Program-made: the position numbers and the translations under genes
The notes under the pieces: generated by a model
Databases searched by the model: none
The model's input: the letters and a program-made list of their open reading frames with translations, nothing else
What the model was told of the DNA's origin: nothing
Shown here: piece after piece, positions 50,041 to 58,400 of the stretch
How positions within the stretch are numbered: the stretch's first letter is position 1
Layout: every line of letters begins with the position of its first letter
DNA from: Pseudoxanthomonas sp. PXM02
GTDB taxonomy: Bacteria > Pseudomonadota > Gammaproteobacteria > Xanthomonadales > Xanthomonadaceae
Reading direction: 5' to 3'
NCBI RefSeq assembly: GCF_014851805.1
Contig: NZ_JACVAK010000001.1
Coordinates: 558,001-622,000 of the forward strand
DNA length: 64,000 nt

Positions 50041-50502
50041 CTAGCCCCCGCGCTCGCGGCGGGTCCGCTGCGCGGCGAGAAGATACTGGTGCGGCCCCAT
50101 GCCGGTGAACGACCGGAATGACCGGGAGAAGTGGCTGTGGTCGAAGTACCCGAGATTCAGCGCGATCGTCGCCAGCGGATTGCGTCCGGCCCGGAGCATG
50201 CGTTTCGCCTCCAGCACGCGCCGCCAGCGGACATACTGCATCGGGCTCATCCCGATCTGTTCGCGGAATATCCTGGCGAAGTGGAATTTGCTGGCGCACG
50301 CGATCCTGGCGACATCGTCCAGCGTGACCGGCTCCCGGAAGTTCGACTCGATGTAGGTCATGGCGCGGATGACGGACCGCATCCTTACGTCCCGTCGCGC
50401 GGGCAAGCAACTGCCGGGATGATCGGATATGCGGCCATCCGGACGCACGGTATCGGCCCGGTCAGGCAAAGAAGACCGTACGTTCAACGCGCTTGCGTTC
50501 AC
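50041..50502 (-). CDS. Short AraC-type regulator, paralogue 2
   Basis: A 153-aa protein from a GTG at 50502, with GAGGGAAGA directly before it. It has only an AraC DNA-binding domain (about 48-145; NFREPVTLDDVARIACASKF, IGMSPMQYVRWRRVLEAKRM, LGYFDHSHFSRSFRSFTGMG) after a short unstructured lead. Very similar to the AraC gene at 36301-36747. Divergent from the LysR gene at 50731, with a palindrome in the gap. Confidence 0.8.
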   Translation of the reverse strand: MNASALNVRSSLPDRADTVRPDGRISDHPGSCLPARRDVRMRSVIRAMTYIESNFREPVTLDDVARIACASKFHFARIFREQIGMSPMQYVRWRRVLEAKRMLRAGRNPLATIALNLGYFDHSHFSRSFRSFTGMGPHQYLLAAQRTRRERGG

Positions 50503-50581
50503 TCTCTTCCCTCACACGGCTCATCACGACGATGAGCCACCGAGCATACGCACCGCAGTCGGTTTTCCCGCCTCCGGGTGC

Positions 50582-50598
50582 TTGGACGATCCGTCCAA
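50582..50598. promoter_or_regulatory. Palindrome TTGGACG-ATC-CGTCCAA (site 1)
   Basis: Perfect 7-3-7 palindrome in the divergent gap between the AraC gene (start 50502) and the LysR gene (start 50731), 133 nt before the LysR start. Two more copies of the half-sites lie at 52515 and 52808. Confidence 0.75.
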
Positions 50599-50730
50599 TG
50601 CATTGAACGCTTCCGGGGAAACGACGGAGCGCTCAACGACGCGGTACGCTCGCAGGTATCCTTGGTCAGGTTCCGCGCCCTGCAGTTCACCGTCTTCATC
50701 CGGCGCCCAGCCCATCTTCGCGAGCGGCCC

Positions 50731-51642
50731 ATGCTTGATCTGAATGACTTCCTGTTCTTCGTGAACATCGTCGACAAGGGCGGATTCACGGCCGCGAGCC
50801 GCGCGCTCGAGATTCCGAAGTCGACGCTCAGTCATCGGATGATGAAACTCGAGGAGGATCTCGGCACGCGCCTGCTGCACCGGACCTCGCGACATGTCGG
50901 CGTGACCGAGGCGGGCCGGGATTTCTACAACCATGCCGTGTCGGTACTGCGCGAAGCGGAGATGGCGGAGATCGTGGTACGTCAGCGGCTGTCCGAACCC
51001 AGCGGCGTGGTGCGGGTCACGGCCGCGCTGTCGACGATGCAGTACGCGCTGTCGGACATCATCGCGGACTTCCTGCTGAAGTACCCCAAGGTCAACATCG
51101 TCGCGATCGCGACCGACGCTTCCATCGATATCGTCAGGGAGAACTTCGACGTGGCGATCCGCGGGCATTCGGATCCGCTCCCCGACTCGTCCCTGGTGCA
51201 GCGCCGCCTGATCACGCAGAACTTCCACCTGTATGCCGGCGTGTCGTATCTGGAGGCAAACGGCGAGCCCCGGACACCGGACGAACTGCTGGGCCACGCA
51301 TCGCTGTTCATGGTGCGGGGAGATGCACCCCAGACCTGGCGCCTGCGCCACATCCGCGGCGAGGGCGAAGACGTGGTCGTTCCACTTGCACCGCGGCTGG
51401 TGAGCGACGACGTGTCGACCCTGCAGAAGGCGGCGGTGGATTGCCTGGGTATCGTCGCCCTGCCGCCCTATGTCTGCCGCGATGCCGTCACTTCCGGCAA
51501 GCTCCGCCGCATCCTGCCGGACTGGGCTGCGGGCTCCGGAACACTCACCGCGCTGGTGCCGCACCGGCAAGGCATGCTGCCGTCGGTGCGCGCCTTCCTC
51601 GATCACGTCGGCGCCGAACTTCCGAAGCTCGGCGCCTGGTAG
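50731..51642 (+). CDS. LysR-family transcriptional regulator, local
   Basis: A 303-aa LysR regulator, MLDLNDFLFFVNIVDKGGFT. HTH at 1-60 (SRALEIPKSTLSHRMMKLEE), substrate-binding domain downstream (VRVTAALSTMQYALSDIIAD). ATG at 50731. A TTGGACG-N3-CGTCCAA palindrome lies upstream of its own gene and twice in the promoter region of the next genes (SDR and amidohydrolase 2), so it is a good candidate for the protein that binds these sites. It is convergent with the SDR gene. Confidence 0.9.
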   Translation: MLDLNDFLFFVNIVDKGGFTAASRALEIPKSTLSHRMMKLEEDLGTRLLHRTSRHVGVTEAGRDFYNHAVSVLREAEMAEIVVRQRLSEPSGVVRVTAALSTMQYALSDIIADFLLKYPKVNIVAIATDASIDIVRENFDVAIRGHSDPLPDSSLVQRRLITQNFHLYAGVSYLEANGEPRTPDELLGHASLFMVRGDAPQTWRLRHIRGEGEDVVVPLAPRLVSDDVSTLQKAAVDCLGIVALPPYVCRDAVTSGKLRRILPDWAAGSGTLTALVPHRQGMLPSVRAFLDHVGAELPKLGAW

Positions 51643-51657
51643 CGATCGACGGCGGAA

Positions 51658-52398
51658 TCAGGTCACCTGGCCGCCATCGACGTTGAGGATGGCGCCGGTG
51701 ATGTGCCGCGCCGCGGGACTGGCGAAGAACGCCACCGCCGCCGCCACGTCAGTCGGCTCACCGAACCGGCCGAGCGGCGACAGCGCACGCTGGAAGTCCG
51801 CGAACTCGCCGTTAGCAGGATTCGACTCCGTGTTCGTCGATCCCGGCTGCACCAGATTCACGGTGATGTCGCGGGGACCCAGCTCGCGCGCGAGGCCGCG
51901 CGTGAAGGACTGCATCGCCGACTTGGTCATGTAGTAGACCGAACCTGGCTCGCCGACGATACGGTCGGCGCCCGCCGAGCCGATCGTGATGATGCGCCCG
52001 CCTGCCTGCAGGTGGGGAATGGCGGCCTGCGCAGCGAGGATCGGCCCGCGGACATTGATCCGCAGCATGGTATCGATCTCGTCGGCGCTGATGTCCGCGA
52101 TCAGGTTGTAGAGCGCAACTGCAGCGTTGTTCACCAGGATGTCCAGGCCACCCAGTACGCCGACCGCTTCGGCGACCGAGCGCTTGATCGCGTCCGGGTC
52201 ACCGCTGTCGGCCTGGAGGGCGACCGCCTTGCGGCCCTTCGCTTCGATCGCGCTGACGACATCGGCGGCGCGATCGGCCGATCCCGCATAGGTGATCGCC
52301 ACATCCGCACCCTTCTCGGCCAGTGCCAGTGCGATGGCCGCACCGATGCCGCGTGATGCGCCAGTCACCAGCGCGCGCTTGCCTGCCAGTTCACTCAT
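51658..52398 (-). CDS. Short-chain dehydrogenase/reductase
   Basis: A 246-aa classical SDR. Cofactor motif TGASRGIG at 12-19, NNAA at 90-93, catalytic Ser141 and Tyr155-x3-Lys159 (SVYYMTKSAM). AAGGAGAAGG before the ATG. Its upstream region contains two TTGGACG-N3-CGTCCAA palindromes shared with the divergent amidohydrolase gene. Substrate unknown. Confidence 0.9.
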   Translation of the reverse strand: MSELAGKRALVTGASRGIGAAIALALAEKGADVAITYAGSADRAADVVSAIEAKGRKAVALQADSGDPDAIKRSVAEAVGVLGGLDILVNNAAVALYNLIADISADEIDTMLRINVRGPILAAQAAIPHLQAGGRIITIGSAGADRIVGEPGSVYYMTKSAMQSFTRGLARELGPRDITVNLVQPGSTNTESNPANGEFADFQRALSPLGRFGEPTDVAAAVAFFASPAARHITGAILNVDGGQVT

Positions 52399-52514
52399 GT
52401 CCTTCTCCTTCTCATTGTGAGGAATGCGTTACCGGCATGACGACACTGCATCTGCCGGGTTCCGCTTGAGAGGCAAACTGGGTTACCCACGGCAGCTTCG
52501 CAAGCGTTCGCGCG

Positions 52515-52531
52515 TTGGACGCTCCGTCCAA
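52515..52531. promoter_or_regulatory. Palindrome TTGGACG-CTC-CGTCCAA (site 2)
   Basis: Perfect palindrome, extending to 9-3-9 with flanking CG/CG (52513-52533). It lies 117 nt upstream of the SDR start. Same half-sites as sites 1 and 3. Confidence 0.75.
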
Positions 52532-52807
52532 CGAATGGGACGGTCATCGCTGAACGGTGACGGATGAGGCGCGGAATGCAGATAAATCCAGTCGTACCAG
52601 GCGATCCACGCCATCCCGCACAGGCGATCGGATGCCTGTAGCGCCACGTTCCTGGTGGCGTCTCGCTGTGTCCGTTGACCAGGAACGCGTCCGTATTGCA
52701 CCGCGCGGCAACGCTGCGAGGCCTGCGCATGACGTGCATGCGCAGTGAGGACGCAACGCGCTGCAAGAGCGTAGGCCGCAAGCGGGCCGCGTGGAAGCGC
52801 ATCGACA

Positions 52808-52824
52808 TTGGACGCATCGTCCAA
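52808..52824. promoter_or_regulatory. Palindrome TTGGACG-CAT-CGTCCAA (site 3)
   Basis: Perfect palindrome, extended to 8-3-8 (52807-52825). It lies about 126 nt upstream of the amidohydrolase start. Same half-sites as sites 1 and 2. Confidence 0.75.
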
Positions 52825-52949
52825 TCCTGTTGACACCGACGGCGCGTCTTCGACCCCTCTTCGCGACCTATGCTGGCGTTGCCGCATCCCTTGCGGAACT
52901 CCACGGCACCCGCGCAACCCGCAGCCCTTCTTCAGGTACGAGGATCGAG

Positions 52950-54743
52950 ATGATCAGGACACTACTTGCTGCGCTGCTGGCGGCGCATGGCATCCAGAGC
53001 GCCCACGCACAGTCCACCCCGTCAGCGGCCGGCGCGGACCTGATCGTCTTCAACGCGAAGGTCTTCACTGGCAATCAGGCACAACCCGAGGCCTCTGCCG
53101 TGGCCGTCAAACAGGGACGTATCTACGCCGTCGGCACGGATGCCGACATCCTCGGCCTGAAGAACACCGGCACGCGCGTGATCGATGCAGGCAACCGCCG
53201 GCTGATCCCCGGCATCAGCGACGCCCACACCCACGTACTGAACGAAAGCCATTACACCTACACCCTGCGTTGGGACGGCGTGCCGACGCTGCGCCGTGCG
53301 CTCGACATGCTGGCCGAGCAGGCGAAGCGGACACCCAAGGGCCACTGGGTCAAGGTGATCGGAGGCTGGTCGCCCTACCAGTTCAAGGAGAACCGCTTTC
53401 CCACCATGGAGGAACTGCGGAAGGCCGTGCCCGACCACCCCATGGTGGTGCAGTACGCCTACAACCGCGCTTTCCTGAACCCGCAGGCGATGGCCGCGTT
53501 CGGCGTGGGCACCGATCGGTTCCCGACCCTGCCGGGCACCGAGTTCGAAAAGGACGCGCAAGGCAACTACACCGGCGTGGTGCACGGCTACACCTTCGTC
53601 TTCGTCACTCTGGAAACGATGGTGCCGCAGCCCAGCTTCGACGAGCAGGTGAGCGCGCTGACCCACACCATCCACGCGCTCAACCGCTTCGGCGTCACCT
53701 CGGCGATCGATGCCGGCAACCGCGGCTATCCCCTCGCCCAGCCCACCGTCGACGCACTCGCGCGCGACAACCGCCTGAACATCCGCCTGCCCTTCATGGA
53801 CATGCAGTTCGGCGGCACCGAGATGGTCGATGCGCAGATCGACGCGATCACGCGCACCGCGCCCATCAGTCCCGGACAGAACCTGCACCCCACCCTCGCG
53901 CATGGCCACGCCTACCAGGGCGCCGGCGAGGTGCTGCGGATGGAGCTGCATGACCACGAGAACTTCGACCAACCGGCGATCATCATCGATCCGGACACGA
54001 TGCGACGCCATGTCGAGCGGGACGTCGCCAAGCTGGTGCAGCGGCGGATCCCGTTCCGCATGCATATCAGTTACGACGAGAACATCACTCCGTTCCTCGA
54101 TGCGATGGAAACGCTCAACGCGACGATGCCGCTCGACGGCCTGCGCTGGAGCATCGAGCACGCGGAGACGATCAGCCCGGCCAATATCGCGCGGGTCAAG
54201 GCGCTCGGCGGCGGCATTGCGCTGGATCCCAAGATGGCCCTGCACGGCGATGGTTTCATCAAGACGCATGGCCGCGAGAAGGCGCTGCAGACACCGCATC
54301 TGCGCCACCTCGTCGACAGCGGCGTTCCGCTGGCCATGAGCACCGACGCGTTCCGTGCCGCCACATTCAACCCGTGGGTCGCGATCAGCTGGATCGTCTC
54401 GGGAAAGTCGGTGTCGGGTTCGGAAGTATTGGCCAAGGACAACCGCCTCTCCCGCGCCGAGGCGCTGAACCTGTTCACCCGCGGCCCGGCGTGGTTCATG
54501 CACCAGGAGCACGCGATGGGCAGGATCGCGCCCGGCCACCTGGCGGACTTCGCGCTGCTGGACAGGGACTACTTCACCGTGCCCGAGCACCAGATCGCGT
54601 CGGTGGCCTCGGTGCTCACCGTGATGGATGGCCGCGTGGTGTTCGGCGCGGAAGACTTCAGCCCGCTTTCGCCGCGTCTGCCCCACATCCTCCCGGCCTG
54701 GTCGCCGATCAAGCACTACGGCGGCTATTACGGCGCCCAATGA
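52950..54743 (+). CDS. YtcJ-like amidohydrolase 2, secreted
   Basis: A 597-aa metal-dependent amidohydrolase with Sec signal MIRTLLAALLAAHGIQSAHA and GAGG 6 nt before the ATG. Metal motifs: SDAHTHVLNESH, RMHISYDE, SIEHAET and MSTDAFR. Paralogous to the enzyme at 40488-42461, sharing VIDAGNRRLIPG-like and GGIALDPKMAL-like blocks, but ending with HYGGYYGAQ without a His/Cys tail. Likely exported; substrate unknown. Controlled by the divergent promoter with the TTGGACG palindromes. Confidence 0.85.
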   Translation: MIRTLLAALLAAHGIQSAHAQSTPSAAGADLIVFNAKVFTGNQAQPEASAVAVKQGRIYAVGTDADILGLKNTGTRVIDAGNRRLIPGISDAHTHVLNESHYTYTLRWDGVPTLRRALDMLAEQAKRTPKGHWVKVIGGWSPYQFKENRFPTMEELRKAVPDHPMVVQYAYNRAFLNPQAMAAFGVGTDRFPTLPGTEFEKDAQGNYTGVVHGYTFVFVTLETMVPQPSFDEQVSALTHTIHALNRFGVTSAIDAGNRGYPLAQPTVDALARDNRLNIRLPFMDMQFGGTEMVDAQIDAITRTAPISPGQNLHPTLAHGHAYQGAGEVLRMELHDHENFDQPAIIIDPDTMRRHVERDVAKLVQRRIPFRMHISYDENITPFLDAMETLNATMPLDGLRWSIEHAETISPANIARVKALGGGIALDPKMALHGDGFIKTHGREKALQTPHLRHLVDSGVPLAMSTDAFRAATFNPWVAISWIVSGKSVSGSEVLAKDNRLSRAEALNLFTRGPAWFMHQEHAMGRIAPGHLADFALLDRDYFTVPEHQIASVASVLTVMDGRVVFGAEDFSPLSPRLPHILPAWSPIKHYGGYYGAQ

Positions 54744-54796
54744 ATCAGCGCGCGTAGCGGCATCGCACCGCTACGCGTAACCCCGTCCAACGCGGC

Positions 54797-55393
54797 TCAC
54801 TCCGCGCTGCTGCGCTTACGGAACTGCGCGGCCTTATGCCGGTTGCCGCACTGGGCCATGCTGCACCAGCGCCGCTTGTGCGACTTGGTGCGGTCGTAGA
54901 ACCACAGGATGCAGTCGGGGTGTTCGCACTGCCGGACCAGGGCGAAGTCGCCTTCCGCCAGCAGGTGGGCCGCGGCTTCGGCGACCGGGCCGAGCATCGA
55001 CACGGCCCCGTCGCCGCGTGCGACACGAGCCAGCGTTACCGCGCCCGTATCGTCCCGTTGAAGAAGCGGCGCGGTGACGTACGCCTGAAGGTAGGTATTA
55101 AGACCTTCGATACCGACCGGTTCGCCCGCCTTGCGCGCGGCGATCGCTTCCCGGACCGCGGTCCTCAGTTCGCGACCGCGCATCAGTAGATCCGCAGGCA
55201 CCGGCCCGACGGGATCTGCCGGCAACACGCCCTGTCGCGCCAGCCATCGGCACACGTCTTCGGGCGTTGTCCAGTGATCGACGGTAAGGCCCTGGCTTCG
55301 CGCCTCCGTGTTGAGCAGGTCCAGCGCCAGGTGATCGCCCACCTGGGGGGCATCGGTAATGCCATTTGCTGCGCGCAGCTCCACAGCACCCAT
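54797..55393 (-). CDS. CGNR zinc-finger/ABATE transcriptional regulator
   Basis: A 198-aa regulator. The N-terminal ABATE-like domain (about 20-140; QVGDHLALDLLNTEARSQGL) is followed by a CGNR zinc finger with Cys156, Cys161, Cys177 and Cys182 (QCEHPDC, RRWCSMAQCGNRHKAAQF). Such proteins act as stress-linked transcription factors. The ATG at 55393 has AGAGG 9 nt upstream, and this Shine-Dalgarno overlaps the half-site of operator 1, consistent with autorepression. Divergent from the hydrolase gene. Confidence 0.9.
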   Translation of the reverse strand: MGAVELRAANGITDAPQVGDHLALDLLNTEARSQGLTVDHWTTPEDVCRWLARQGVLPADPVGPVPADLLMRGRELRTAVREAIAARKAGEPVGIEGLNTYLQAYVTAPLLQRDDTGAVTLARVARGDGAVSMLGPVAEAAAHLLAEGDFALVRQCEHPDCILWFYDRTKSHKRRWCSMAQCGNRHKAAQFRKRSSAE

Positions 55394-55397
55394 AAAA

Positions 55398-55428
55398 GTA
55401 ACCTCTAAAATAACTATTGACAGGTTAC
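55398..55428. promoter_or_regulatory. Operator GTAACCT...AGGTTAC, site 1 (TAACCT-N17-AGGTTA)
   Basis: Left half GTAACCT at 55398-55404, right half AGGTTAC at 55422-55428. The 17-nt spacing is the same as in site 2. The left half overlaps the CGNR gene's Shine-Dalgarno (minus strand), and a perfect TTGACA at 55417-55422 could be the -35 of the hydrolase promoter. Confidence 0.7.
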
Positions 55429-55454
55429 CACGACAGGCGCAGTCTAGGTCAAAG

Positions 55455-55483
55455 TAACCTCTTAAACAATCTTATTGAGGTTA
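55455..55483. promoter_or_regulatory. Operator TAACCTC...GAGGTTA, site 2 (TAACCT-N17-AGGTTA)
   Basis: TAACCTC at 55455-55461 and GAGGTTA at 55477-55483, so TAACCT-N17-AGGTTA as in site 1. It lies 38 nt before the hydrolase start, so binding would block its promoter. Confidence 0.7.
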
Positions 55484-55520
55484 TTTACGTTCAGCCTATC
55501 CACCATCACGAGAATCCGTC

Positions 55521-56456
55521 ATGAGCCTCAAAAGCCTATTTCTGGCTGCCGCCACGCTAGGCACCGCCCTCTCTGCCACGGCGGCTGAGTCCGCCAGCCA
55601 GGTTCACTACCGCACCGCCGACATCCAGGGCGTCAGCGTCTTCTACCGGGAAGCGGGACCTGCGGATGCCCCGGCCGTCCTGCTCCTGCACGGCTTCGGC
55701 GCCTCCTCCCACATGTTCCGCGACCTGATTCCGGTGCTGGCGCAGCGCTACCGCGTCATTGCCCCCGACCTGCCGGGCTTCGGACAGACGACGGTCAACC
55801 CGGGCGTCGCGTTCGATTACACCTTCGACAACGTGGCCTCGGTCATCGACGCCTTTACGGTCGAGAAGGGCCTGGATAGTTACGCGCTCTACGTCTTCGA
55901 CTACGGCGCACCCGTCGGATGGCGCCTGGCCGTGGCCAATCCCCGGAAGATCACCGCCATCGTCAGCCAGAACGGCAACGCCTATGAAGAAGGCCTCAGC
56001 GCCGGCTGGGCCGACATGCGCAAGGCGTGGGACGCACCGACCGCCGAGAACCGCGAAGCGCTGCGCCGCTTCAACACGCCGGACATGATCAAGTGGCAGT
56101 ACACCGAGGGCGTCCGCGATACCTCGCTGATCGCACCCGAGGCCTACCAATTGGCGTCCGCCGCGATCGCACGTATCGGCGACGAACCGCAGATGGACCT
56201 GCTGCTCGACTACGGCAGCAACGTCCGGCAGTACCCTCAGCTGCATGCGTTCTTCCGCGCGTACCAGCCGCCGACCCTGGCGATCTGGGGCAAGAACGAT
56301 CCGTTCTTCATTCCCGCCGGTGCCGAAGCCTACAAGCGCGACAACCCGAAGGCCGAAGTGCGTTTCCTCGACACGGGTCATTTCGCCATCGAGACGCACG
56401 GCGGCGAGATCGCGGCGAGCATGCTCGCGTTCCTCGACCGCAACATCGCGCGGTAA
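55521..56456 (+). CDS. Secreted alpha/beta hydrolase with Asp nucleophile
   Basis: A 311-aa alpha/beta hydrolase with signal MSLKSLFLAAATLGTALSAT (cleavage ATA-A). HGFGAS (57-62) is the oxyanion region. The nucleophile elbow is VFDYGAPVG with Asp127, not Ser, as in haloalkane dehalogenases and epoxide hydrolases; the acid is likely in WGKNDPFF and the His in DTGHFAIETHGG. Divergent from the CGNR regulator, whose operators lie between them. Epoxide or haloalkane substrates are inferred, not proven. Confidence 0.8.
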   Translation: MSLKSLFLAAATLGTALSATAAESASQVHYRTADIQGVSVFYREAGPADAPAVLLLHGFGASSHMFRDLIPVLAQRYRVIAPDLPGFGQTTVNPGVAFDYTFDNVASVIDAFTVEKGLDSYALYVFDYGAPVGWRLAVANPRKITAIVSQNGNAYEEGLSAGWADMRKAWDAPTAENREALRRFNTPDMIKWQYTEGVRDTSLIAPEAYQLASAAIARIGDEPQMDLLLDYGSNVRQYPQLHAFFRAYQPPTLAIWGKNDPFFIPAGAEAYKRDNPKAEVRFLDTGHFAIETHGGEIAASMLAFLDRNIAR

Positions 56457-56542
56457 GTCGGTCCTCGGAGATCAGGGCCACGACGTCACGCCCTGCACGA
56501 AGCATGTGGGCGCCCGCAGGTTCATGGGCGCCCCTCATGCCT

Positions 56543-56914
56543 TCAGCGAGCGAGATAGAACTCCATGGGAATGAGTTCGACGGCCCATCCGCCCGCTTCA
56601 CCCAGCGTGGCCGCCGGATGCATCGATGCAATCTCCAGGGCCTCTTCGTGGGTGTCCGCTTCGATGACAAACAGCCCACCCACCACTTCTTTCGATTCGG
56701 TGTAGGGCCCGTCACTGATCTGCGTCCTGCCGCTGCGGGGACGGAGCGTCCTCCAGCCTTCCAGGTCGCCCAGTGACGCGGATACGAGCACCTTGCCGGT
56801 GGCGCGCATCTTTTCGTCCAGGGCGGGGCACTGGCTTACCAGCGCCTCGATCTCGCCGGGGGCCATTGCGTTGAACGCGTCAGGGGTGAAGTAGGCAAGG
56901 CCGAGGTATTTCAT
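56543..56914 (-). CDS. YCII-related protein
   Basis: A 123-aa YCII/DGPF-fold protein, MKYLGLAYFTPDAFNAMAPG, containing DGPYTESKEVVGGLFVIEAD, the DGPF-type motif. AAGGAAC precedes the ATG. These proteins are small ferredoxin-like fold domains often found near sigma factors or oxidoreductases; function unknown. Confidence 0.85.
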   Translation of the reverse strand: MKYLGLAYFTPDAFNAMAPGEIEALVSQCPALDEKMRATGKVLVSASLGDLEGWRTLRPRSGRTQISDGPYTESKEVVGGLFVIEADTHEEALEIASMHPAATLGEAGGWAVELIPMEFYLAR

Positions 56915-57052
56915 GGGCGTTCCTTTGGGCAGGGATGTACTGGCGACGAAGCGGTAGACCGCAGATCGACCATTCCCCGCACGATGCCCGCTCCGCCCGG
57001 CGGGCCAGGCCAACGCAGCGCTTTCACGGCCCGACGCTAGGGCCGTGATCGC

Positions 57053-57406
57053 TCACATCGTGTGCGTCGGCTTCTCGCCGTTGAGGCTGCCGGCCAGCAT
57101 CGTCTCGATGCGGTTCTTGATGGCCTCGCCCTCGCCGTTCTCGGCGAACTGCACGCCGATACCGGCCGCACGGTTGCCCTGCGCGCCGACGGGCGTCACC
57201 CACACCACCTTGCCGGCCACCGGCAGGCGGTCGCTTGATTCGGGCAGCGTGAGCAGCAGGAAGACCTCGTCGCCGAGGAAGTAGCGCTTCGGCGTGGGCA
57301 CGAAGATGCCGCCGCCCTTCACGAACGGCATGTACGCGTTGTACAGCGCAGCCTTGTCCTTCACTGCCAGCGACAGGATGCCCTGCCGTCCACCTGCTGC
57401 ATTCAT
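57053..57406 (-). CDS. PilZ domain protein (type IV pilus type)
   Basis: A 117-aa PilZ protein, starting MNAAGGRQGILSLAVKDKAA, with KGGGIFVPTPKRYFLGDEVF and LPVAGKVVWVTPVGAQGNRA. It matches the non-canonical PilZ located after holB in Xanthomonadaceae, needed for type IV pili and FimX interaction. It lacks the RxxxR and DxSxxG c-di-GMP-binding pattern. Last gene of the fab-to-holB run, 20 nt past holB. Confidence 0.85.
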   Translation of the reverse strand: MNAAGGRQGILSLAVKDKAALYNAYMPFVKGGGIFVPTPKRYFLGDEVFLLLTLPESSDRLPVAGKVVWVTPVGAQGNRAAGIGVQFAENGEGEAIKNRIETMLAGSLNGEKPTHTM

Positions 57407-57425
57407 CAGCGTCTCCGTGTTTCGG

Positions 57426-58400
57426 TCAGCGGCGCGCCCCGACAGCGCGTCCGCGATCGCTGCCGGCCCAGGCCAGCAGCAGTTCCACCATGGCCAGGTC
57501 GCCGCGTACCGTGGTCCGCAACAGGTCGCGGGTACGGTTGGCGGCGTCGAACCAGGCGGCCAGCTTGTTCAATCGGGCCGGATCGGTCAAGCCGACGGTG
57601 CCGGCCTGTTCCAGCGCGAGGTCCGCCGCATGCCGCAGCCGTGCGTCGGCGAGTTCATCGTTGGCCCAGCGCTGTGCGGTCTCGACCACGCCGACCTCGC
57701 CCTTCTCCAGCCGCTGCATGTCGCGTGCCACGGCCTCGCGCAGTGCCAGCCCGTCGTTGCGCAGCCAGTCGTCGGCCAGGCCGGGGTGACCGCGCGCTGC
57801 ATCCAGCGCGCGCGCGGCATCGGTAGCGGAATGTCCCTGCGCCTGCAGCCAGGCGAGCGCTTCGTCGCGCGGCGGCAGCCGGAACTCGATGCGCTGGCAG
57901 CGGCTGCGGATCGTGGCGGGCAGCCGCGCGGGTTGCGCGCTGACCAACCACAGGTAGCGGTTGGGTGCGGGTTCTTCCAGCGTCTTCAGCAAGGCATTGC
58001 AGGCCGACCGGTTGATCGCATCGGCGGGATCGATCAGCGCCACCTGTGCGCCGCCGTACTGCGGTGTCAACGCCAGCTTCTGCGATACCTCGCGAATCTG
58101 GTCGATCACGATCTCGGTGCGCAGCTTGCTGCCGTCCTTGGTAGCGACGAACGAGATGACCTGCAGGTCCGGATGCGTACCGGCGTCGATCAGCCGGGCG
58201 CTGCGATCGTCCGGCGCGGGCTCACCGTGCGCATCGCGCTGCTGCGCCAGCACGCGGCGCGCCAGCCGGTCGAGCACCGCTCGCTTGCCCAGGCCGGCCG
58301 GACCACAGACGAGCAGGCCGTGGCCGAGACGGCCGGACTCCAGCGCCGCGACGGCATGGTCGTAGGCGCGTTGCTGCCAGGGCGAGAACGCTGCGCTCAT
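57426..58400 (-). CDS. holB: DNA polymerase III delta' subunit HolB
   Basis: A 324-aa clamp-loader subunit with a AAA+ domain. A P-loop-like GPAGLGKRAVLDRLARR and the SRC motif (TIRSRCQRIEFRLPP) are present. The ATG at 58400 overlaps the tmk stop by ATGA. Located in the standard tmk-holB-pilZ arrangement. Confidence 0.9.
   Translation of the reverse strand: MSAAFSPWQQRAYDHAVAALESGRLGHGLLVCGPAGLGKRAVLDRLARRVLAQQRDAHGEPAPDDRSARLIDAGTHPDLQVISFVATKDGSKLRTEIVIDQIREVSQKLALTPQYGGAQVALIDPADAINRSACNALLKTLEEPAPNRYLWLVSAQPARLPATIRSRCQRIEFRLPPRDEALAWLQAQGHSATDAARALDAARGHPGLADDWLRNDGLALREAVARDMQRLEKGEVGVVETAQRWANDELADARLRHAADLALEQAGTVGLTDPARLNKLAAWFDAANRTRDLLRTTVRGDLAMVELLLAWAGSDRGRAVGARR

Larger units (their letters stand above)
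52399..52949. other. Divergent promoter region between SDR and amidohydrolase 2
   Basis: About 550 nt without a convincing gene. Contains two palindromes TTGGACG-N3-CGTCCAA (52515-52531 and 52808-52824) and an 8-7-8 inverted repeat (CTGCGCAT at 52723, ATGCGCAG at 52738). A GC-rich frame on the minus strand has no plausible start. Confidence 0.5.
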
